Shown here: positions 58,914-64,000 of the stretch, piece after piece
Numbering within the stretch: the stretch's first letter is position 1
Layout of the letters: each line of letters starts with the position of its first letter
Assembly (NCBI GenBank): GCA_018713005.1
Contig: DVFX01000015.1
Coordinates: 1-64,000, forward strand
Reading direction: 5' to 3'
DNA from: Scatomorpha gallistercoris
Lineage (GTDB): Bacteria > Bacillota > Clostridia > Oscillospirales > Oscillospiraceae
DNA: 64,000 nucleotides
Program-made: the position numbers and the translations under genes
Notes under the pieces: model-generated
Told to the model about the DNA's origin: nothing
The model's input: the letters and a program-made list of their open reading frames with translations, nothing else
Databases searched by the model: none

Positions 58914-59942
58914 TCAGATAACGCCCCAGTCGGGGACCTTTACAGTCACCTGCTCCTCGCTGGACTTCTTAGCGGCGAGGGAGTAGATGAGGGCGCTTAT
59001 GCCGTCGGCAAGCGGCGTGTCAAACTCGCGGCCCTCCTTGAGGCACTTCTGGAAGGCCTCGTGGGCGTAGAAGATGACGTCGCCTGTGGCCAAATCATAG
59101 CTGTCGTTGAACTTGATGCTCTCGGCATACGGCATGTCCTCGGTCTTCCAGGTGAGGTTTGTGAACTCAAACATGCCCTCGCCGGTCAGGAAGATGCTGC
59201 CCTTTGTGCCGATGTAGGCGCGCGAGCAGGTGGGGATGTCGCAGGCCCAGCTCGCCGCGATGGTGCCGATGGCGCCGTTGCGCAGGCGGATGGAAATGCT
59301 GGTGTGGTTGTCGAACTTGGGCACGCTGGCGATGGTGCCGGTGTAGTTGCAGCTTATGGTGTCAAAGCCGCCCGCCATGGCGGTGATGAGCTTCCAGTCG
59401 TGGCTGACGCTCTCAACGGTCATGCCGCAGGCCAGATCTGGGTCGGTGCGCCAGGAGGCGCCGAGATTCTTTGCGTGGAAGCCGAAACCTGGGCTCAGAC
59501 GGGAGAAGGCAATGTCGACGGGCTCGCCGAACATGCCGGTCTTGACCAGCTCGAGCATCTTCTGGTACGCGGGGCGGTAGTAGTGGGCGAAGCCGACCAT
59601 TATCCTGCCCTCGTACTTGTCGGCCATCTCCTTTATCTTCATGGCGTCCTCCAGCGTGGCGCTGACGGGCTTCTCCATGTAGAGGGGGACGTGGTGCTTG
59701 AGCACCATCTCGACGTAGTCGAGCCTCTTGGTGGGCGGGGTGGAGATAACGGCGTAGTCAGCCTGGGCGACAAGGCCCTCAATCTCGTCATAGCCGACGG
59801 CCGGGCAGCCGAACTCGTCGGAGACTATTTTGGCGTTCGTCTCGCTTATGTCGAAGCAGCCGTTGATGCTGCCGCCCAGGCGGACGACGGCGCGGCCGTG
59901 GTGGCGGGCGATGTCGCCGCAGCCTATGAGGAATACTTTCAT
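58914..59942 (-). CDS. Gfo/Idh/MocA family oxidoreductase
   Basis: NAD(P)-dependent dehydrogenase of 342 residues, probably acting on a sugar, inositol or sugar acid. The Rossmann domain starts at VFLIGCGDIARHHGRAV; the EKP motif is in LYMEKPVSATLED; the C-terminal alpha/beta domain contains the substrate pocket (VESVSHDWKLI). It is the last gene of an operon with a split transketolase and a TRAP transporter, which points to catabolism of an imported polyol or sugar acid. Confidence 0.9.
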   Translation of the reverse strand: MKVFLIGCGDIARHHGRAVVRLGGSINGCFDISETNAKIVSDEFGCPAVGYDEIEGLVAQADYAVISTPPTKRLDYVEMVLKHHVPLYMEKPVSATLEDAMKIKEMADKYEGRIMVGFAHYYRPAYQKMLELVKTGMFGEPVDIAFSRLSPGFGFHAKNLGASWRTDPDLACGMTVESVSHDWKLITAMAGGFDTISCNYTGTIASVPKFDNHTSISIRLRNGAIGTIAASWACDIPTCSRAYIGTKGSIFLTGEGMFEFTNLTWKTEDMPYAESIKFNDSYDLATGDVIFYAHEAFQKCLKEGREFDTPLADGISALIYSLAAKKSSEEQVTVKVPDWGVI

Positions 59943-59958
59943 TTGACAGCCTCCTTAA

Positions 59959-60897
59959 TTACTTGACCATGCCGAGAACGGAGCTGACGATGTTCTCGCT
60001 GGTGATGCCGTTCATCTCGAGCAGGCGCTCATAGGGCGCGCTCTGGCCGAACTGGTCCTGAATGCCGATACGCTTGACCTGGCCCTTGCCCATTTCGGCG
60101 GCGACGCAGCAGACGGCGCTGCCCAGGCCATTGATGATGTTGTGGTCCTCGACGGTGACTATCCTGCCGCAGTCATTGACGCAGGCGGCGACGGCTTCGG
60201 TGTCGAGGGGCTTTATGGTGTGCATATCCAGCACGCGGGCGTTCACGCCCTGGGCGGCGAGGGCCTCTGCGGCGGCAAGGGCGAGGCACACGGTGTCGCC
60301 GTTGGCGATTATGGCGGCGTCGGAGCCCTCGCGCAGGACCTTGGCCTTGCCTATTTCGAACTCGTCGTCGGGGCCGTAGATGACGGGGACGGCGTCGCGG
60401 GTGAAGCGCAGGTACACGGGACCGTCGAAGCCGGCGGCGGCCGCGACCAGCTTGCGCGCGGCGTAGTAGTCTGCGGGCATGATTACGGTCATGTTTGGGA
60501 TAGTGGAGAGGATGCCTATGTCCTCGATGCACTGATGGCTTGCGCCGTCGTTGGCGGGAGTGACGCCGCCGTGGGAGCAGGCGAGCTTCACGTTCAGGTG
60601 CGGATAGCAGGCCTCCTGGCGAATCATTTCGACCATGCGCATGCTGCCGAAGGCGGCGTAGGTGACGACGAAGGGAATCTTGCCGCAGGTGGCGAGGCCG
60701 GCGGCCACGCCGGCGGCGTTCTGCTCTGCTATGCCGACGTTCAGGTACTGCGCGGGCAGCTCTTTGCGGAAGGCGCCGGTCTTGCAGCTCTTGCCGATGT
60801 CAACGTCAACAACGAGAACGTTGGAATTGGCCCTTCCCAGCTCGACGATCTCGTCGCCGAAGCCGTCGCGGGTAGCTTTTTTCACTATTTCGCTCAT
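59959..60897 (-). CDS. transketolase, C-terminal half
   Basis: Pyrimidine-binding and C-terminal domains of a two-subunit transketolase, 312 residues. The Pyr domain has VLVVDVDIGKSCKTGAFRKE and YLNVGIAEQNAAGVAAGLA with the catalytic Glu; the C-domain has RVLDMHTIKPLDTEAVAACV. The ATG at 60897 has GGAGGG upstream. It forms a complex with the product of the gene before it. Substrates may differ from the housekeeping enzyme. Confidence 0.93.
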   Translation of the reverse strand: MSEIVKKATRDGFGDEIVELGRANSNVLVVDVDIGKSCKTGAFRKELPAQYLNVGIAEQNAAGVAAGLATCGKIPFVVTYAAFGSMRMVEMIRQEACYPHLNVKLACSHGGVTPANDGASHQCIEDIGILSTIPNMTVIMPADYYAARKLVAAAAGFDGPVYLRFTRDAVPVIYGPDDEFEIGKAKVLREGSDAAIIANGDTVCLALAAAEALAAQGVNARVLDMHTIKPLDTEAVAACVNDCGRIVTVEDHNIINGLGSAVCCVAAEMGKGQVKRIGIQDQFGQSAPYERLLEMNGITSENIVSSVLGMVK

Positions 60898-60911
60898 TTC
60901 AAGACCCTCCT

Positions 60912-61754
60912 TCAGCACTCGACGTACTGCTGCCCGAGCTCGGCCATAGCCTGCTCGTACTGCTCCTTGTTGGGAGCGGTGCCGTGCCAGCCAACCTGGT
61001 TCTCCATGTAGGAGACGCCGTTGCCCTTGACGGTGTGGCCGAAGATGCACTTGGGCCTGCCGTTCTTTACGCTGACAGCGAGGTCGAGGGCGTTGACCAT
61101 TTCCTCCATGTCGTTGCCGTTTATCTCGTAGACGTCAAAGCCGAAGGCCTTGAACTTGTTGCCGAGGTCAACGGGGGGCATTATCTCGTCGCAGGTGCCG
61201 TCCAGCTGCAGATTGTTGTAGTCGACGAATACGATGAGGTTGTCGCACTTGTACTTGTAAGCGGTGCCGCAGGCCTCCCATATCTCGCCCTCATTGCACT
61301 CGCCGTCGCCGACAGCCACAAAGACGCGGTAGTCCCTGCCGTCCAGCTTGGCGGCGATGGCCATGCCCACGCCGCAGGCGAGGCCCTGGCCCAGAGAGCC
61401 GGTGGAAATATCTATGCCGGGGCACTTCTTCATGTCGGGGTGTCCCTGGAGTGGGGACCCCTCCTTGCGGAGGGTGTCCAGCACTTCCATGGGGAAGAAA
61501 CCGCGCATGGCGAGGGCGGCGTACTGCGCCGGGCAGACATGGCCCTTGCTCATGACAAAGCGGTCGCGGTCGGCCCATTTGGGGTTCTGCGGGTCGACGT
61601 TCATCTCGCGGAAATAGCAGGCGGTGACGAACTCGGCGACGGAGAGGCTTCCGCCGGGGTGACCGCTCTGCGCCTTGTAAATCATATCAATCACGTGCTT
61701 TTTCAGGTCTATGCAGGTGTTTTTAAGCTGAGAGACGCTCATCTGCTCTTTCAT
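60912..61754 (-). CDS. transketolase, N-terminal half
   Basis: Thiamin-diphosphate-binding half of the split transketolase, 280 residues. The cofactor motif reads GDGECNEGEIWEACGTAYKY ending near N; SGHPGGSLSVAEFVTACYFR and GSLGQGLACGVGMAIAAKLD are canonical. ATG at 61754 has AAAGGTGA upstream. It lies directly after the TRAP permease gene. Confidence 0.93.
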   Translation of the reverse strand: MKEQMSVSQLKNTCIDLKKHVIDMIYKAQSGHPGGSLSVAEFVTACYFREMNVDPQNPKWADRDRFVMSKGHVCPAQYAALAMRGFFPMEVLDTLRKEGSPLQGHPDMKKCPGIDISTGSLGQGLACGVGMAIAAKLDGRDYRVFVAVGDGECNEGEIWEACGTAYKYKCDNLIVFVDYNNLQLDGTCDEIMPPVDLGNKFKAFGFDVYEINGNDMEEMVNALDLAVSVKNGRPKCIFGHTVKGNGVSYMENQVGWHGTAPNKEQYEQAMAELGQQYVEC

Positions 61755-61783
61755 TGTTATCACCTTTCTTTAAAAGAGGCGGT

Positions 61784-63073
61784 TCAGGATGTGAATATCG
61801 TGCTTATGCCGGGTATGTATGTGATGATAAGCAGGACGATAAGCGACGCCAAGATTAACGGTACAACCGCCTTCGAAATCTGCTTCAGGTTGACCTTAGC
61901 AACGCCGCAGGCGACGTACAGGTCGACGCCGACAGGCGGGGTGTAGAGACCGATGGCGAGGTTGACTATCATTACGACGCCGAGATGTATCAGGTCGACG
62001 CCGAGAGCCTGGGCGACCGGGACGAAGAGCGGCGTAAAGATATACAGCGCGCTCGTGGAGTCCAGGAAGCAGCCGGCAATGAGCAGGATGATGTTGACGA
62101 TGATGAAGAAGATGATGGTGCTGCCGCCGGTGAGGTCGGTGAGCGCGCCGGAGATGGCGAGGTCGAGGCGGCTGCGGGTGAGCACGTAGGAGAACATACT
62201 TGCAGTCGCGGTGATAAACAGGACGGTGGCGGAGGTGCTGGCGGAGTCGATGATAATCGCCTTCAGCTCCTTGAACTTGACGGTCTTGTAGACGAATACG
62301 CCGATTACCAGGCCGTAGACGACGGACACGGCGGCGGCCTCGGTCGGGGTGAAGATACCGCCGTAGATGCCGCCGAGGATAATCACCGGCATCAGCAGGC
62401 CCCAGAAGGCCTGCTTGAAGGCGACCCAGCGGTCGTGCCAGCTGGCCTTGGGCAGCTTGACAAGGTTGGCCTTGCGCCCGAGCAGCAGCGCGGCGGCTAT
62501 GAGCGCGGCGCCCATGATGAGTCCCGGGATTACGCCGGCCTTGAAGAGGTCGCCGATACCTACGCCGGACGCTATGGAGCCGTACACGACGAAGGTGATG
62601 GAGGGCGGGATTATAACGCCTATCGCGCCGGCGCTCGCCATGAGCGCGGCGGAAAAGCTCGGGCTGTAGCCGGAGCGTATCATGCCGGGAATCATTACGA
62701 GGCCCAGGGCGGCGACGGTGGCCGGGCCGGAGCCGGAGATGGCGGCGAAGAAGCAGGAGACTATGACGCAGACGATGGCGAGGCCGCCGCGAAGGTGTCC
62801 GACGCAGGCCTCGGCGAGATTAATCAGTCGTTTGGATATCTGCGCCTTGTCCATGATGTTGCCGGCGAGGATGAAGTAGGGGATGGCCAGCAGGACGAAT
62901 TTGCTCATCGAAGAGCTGAACATCTGCGGCATGGCGCTCATTACGGTGTCCAGAGGACGTCCGGCGCCCTGCACCAGCATGGCGATTACGCTGGATACGC
63001 CCAGGCAGACGGCTATCGGCGCGCCCATTATGAGAAGCAGGGCGAAGCTTATGAACAGTACGGCGGCTATCAT
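61784..63073 (-). CDS. TRAP transporter large permease DctM
   Basis: Large membrane subunit (12 helices) of a TRAP transporter, 429 residues. Family motifs: FAAISGSGPATVAALGLVMI and GAIGVIIPPSITFVVYG, and GCFLDSTSALYIFTPLFVPV near the end. It overlaps the small permease gene by four bases. Together with DctQ and the receptor it forms a Na+- or proton-driven importer of an organic acid or sugar acid. Confidence 0.95.
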   Translation of the reverse strand: MIAAVLFISFALLLIMGAPIAVCLGVSSVIAMLVQGAGRPLDTVMSAMPQMFSSSMSKFVLLAIPYFILAGNIMDKAQISKRLINLAEACVGHLRGGLAIVCVIVSCFFAAISGSGPATVAALGLVMIPGMIRSGYSPSFSAALMASAGAIGVIIPPSITFVVYGSIASGVGIGDLFKAGVIPGLIMGAALIAAALLLGRKANLVKLPKASWHDRWVAFKQAFWGLLMPVIILGGIYGGIFTPTEAAAVSVVYGLVIGVFVYKTVKFKELKAIIIDSASTSATVLFITATASMFSYVLTRSRLDLAISGALTDLTGGSTIIFFIIVNIILLIAGCFLDSTSALYIFTPLFVPVAQALGVDLIHLGVVMIVNLAIGLYTPPVGVDLYVACGVAKVNLKQISKAVVPLILASLIVLLIITYIPGISTIFTS

Positions 63074-63570
63074 TTACTTAGCTCCTCCTTTCCTTCAGCA
63101 GACTCGGGCTTGACGCGGGCCTCCTCAATGGTGGCCTGGGCAAAGCGTATGGTTATGAATACTGCGCCGAAGGGGACGAAGGTGGCGTAAATCCACTCGG
63201 GCCACTGCATTGCGGCGGTGACCATGCCGAGGTTGTACTGGTTCATTACCATGAGCACGCCGTAGTAGACGAGCACGGCGGAGAACACGGTGCACAGGCC
63301 GTAGACAAACACCAGCAGAGCCTTGCGTGCCTTGAAGTTCACGGCGTCGGGCAGGATGGTCAGGCCCAGGTGGGCGCGGCGCTTGGCGGCAATGGCGGTG
63401 CCCATCATGCTCAACAGGATGAACAGGTATGTGGCTATCTCCTCGGAGAAGGCCAGAGAGCCTATGCCGGTCCAGCGGCAGACGACGTTTGCAAAGGTGA
63501 TGCAGACCATCACTATCGTGCAGATAATGCAGATTATCTCTTCTATACGGTCGAGTATTTTATTAATCAT
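63070..63570 (-). CDS. TRAP transporter small permease DctQ
   Basis: Small membrane subunit with four helices, 166 residues. Recognised by VVCRWTGIGSLAFSEEIATY and AIAAKRRAHLGLTILPD, both typical of DctQ. The ATG at 63570 has GGGAGGTG at proper spacing; a GTG nine bases upstream overlaps that site and is unlikely. Confidence 0.93.
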   Translation of the reverse strand: MINKILDRIEEIICIICTIVMVCITFANVVCRWTGIGSLAFSEEIATYLFILLSMMGTAIAAKRRAHLGLTILPDAVNFKARKALLVFVYGLCTVFSAVLVYYGVLMVMNQYNLGMVTAAMQWPEWIYATFVPFGAVFITIRFAQATIEEARVKPESAEGKEELSK

Positions 63571-63585
63571 ATCGCGCACCTCCCA

Positions 63586-64000
63586 TTAAGCTCCGATGCC
63601 GAAGGAGGCGCAGGCTTCCTCGCCGAAGTAGTCGAACATTTCCTGCTTGAAATCGGCGACGGCCTCCTCGAAGGCGGCCTTTTCCTCGTCGGTGAGGTAG
63701 GTGACGGTCATGCCCTCTTCCTTGAACTTCTCAATGGTCTCGGCCTCCTCGTTGACAAGGGTCTCGCGGCCCCAGTTGCACGCCTCGACGGCGCACTCCT
63801 GAAGCAGCTCGCGGGTCTTGGGTTCGAGGCTCTCCCAGACCTCGGTGTTGGCGATAAAGAGGTCGCTCTCGTAGGAGTAGTTCCAGAGGGTCAGATAGTC
63901 CTGAACCTCGTACATCTTGGAGGAATCGGTTATCGAGACGCCGTTCTCCTGCCCGTCAAGGGTGCCCTGCTGTATGGCGGTAAAGACCTCGGACCAGTTC
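63586..64000 (-). CDS. TRAP transporter solute receptor DctP, partial
   Basis: C-terminal 137 residues of an extracytoplasmic solute receptor of the DctP family; the N-terminus lies beyond the window. The visible NWSEVFTAIQQGTLDGQENG motif is the hallmark of DctP receptors (with the preceding part missing). The C-terminal helices are very acidic. First gene of the TRAP-transketolase-oxidoreductase operon. Confidence 0.93.
   Translation of the reverse strand, partial: NWSEVFTAIQQGTLDGQENGVSITDSSKMYEVQDYLTLWNYSYESDLFIANTEVWESLEPKTRELLQECAVEACNWGRETLVNEEAETIEKFKEEGMTVTYLTDEEKAAFEEAVADFKQEMFDYFGEEACASFGIGA

Noticed and set aside
58890..59966. Long plus-strand frame opposite the Gfo/Idh/MocA gene
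   Set aside because: Shadow of a clearly recognised oxidoreductase; no motif of its own.

Overview
This window comes from a GC-rich, endospore-forming bacterium of the Firmicutes. Sporulation genes (spoIIR, yabP, yabQ), the Bacillus-like order yabP-yabQ-divIC-yabR, the MurT/GatD lipid II amidation pair and a radical-type 2-hydroxyacyl-CoA dehydratase fit a strictly anaerobic clostridium. High GC and the mix of TRAP transporters and amino-acid-fermentation genes suggest the Oscillospiraceae (inference only). No phage, insertion sequence, CRISPR array, rRNA or tRNA gene was seen. About 66 protein genes are supported, most of them in operons bounded by clear intrinsic terminators.

Layout, left to right. 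1-2.6 kb: a TAXI-type TRAP uptake system (receptor, then fused permease, cut by the window edge). 2.7-10.2 kb: a LysR regulator, a PAP2 phosphatase, the Mn exporter MntP, the tRNA deaminase TadA, a purine phosphoribosyltransferase-like gene, a sodium-dependent NSS transporter with a structured leader, and a divergent EamA transporter/LysR pair. 10.3-15 kb: an HtrA protease and a GntR/ABC operon of the YtrA type. 15.1-18.9 kb: the yabP-yabQ-divIC-yabR cluster, a macro-domain/pseudouridine synthase pair and an orphan secreted protein. 18.9-21.2 kb: rpmG-secE-nusG-rplK-rplA. 21.4-23.5 kb: an unidentified structured RNA with its own terminator, then folC-ruvX.

23.5-33.7 kb: a two-subunit 2-hydroxyacyl-CoA dehydratase operon flanked by nearly identical inverted hairpins, a parvulin-type foldase operon, an NYN/OST-HTH protein and two tandem, duplicated ECF sigma/anti-sigma pairs. 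33.7-47.2 kb: an MMPL/YhgE-like membrane pair with a divergent TetR regulator, spoIIR, a rhomboid-like protein, a membrane-anchored beta-propeller, proS, and several small genes.

47.3-58.9 kb is the most interesting part. A perfect consensus promoter drives a leader with two small hairpins and an overlapping terminator. A free-standing ANTAR-domain protein follows, then guaA, pyrG, glmS, purB, purA, murT and gatD with no further strong terminator. Four of these enzymes (GuaA, PyrG, GlmS, GatD) consume glutamine, so the locus looks like one glutamine-amidotransferase operon under ANTAR antitermination control. The right end (58.9-64 kb, minus strand) is a DctPQM TRAP transporter with a split transketolase and a Gfo/Idh/MocA oxidoreductase, a likely catabolic operon for a sugar-related acid or polyol.
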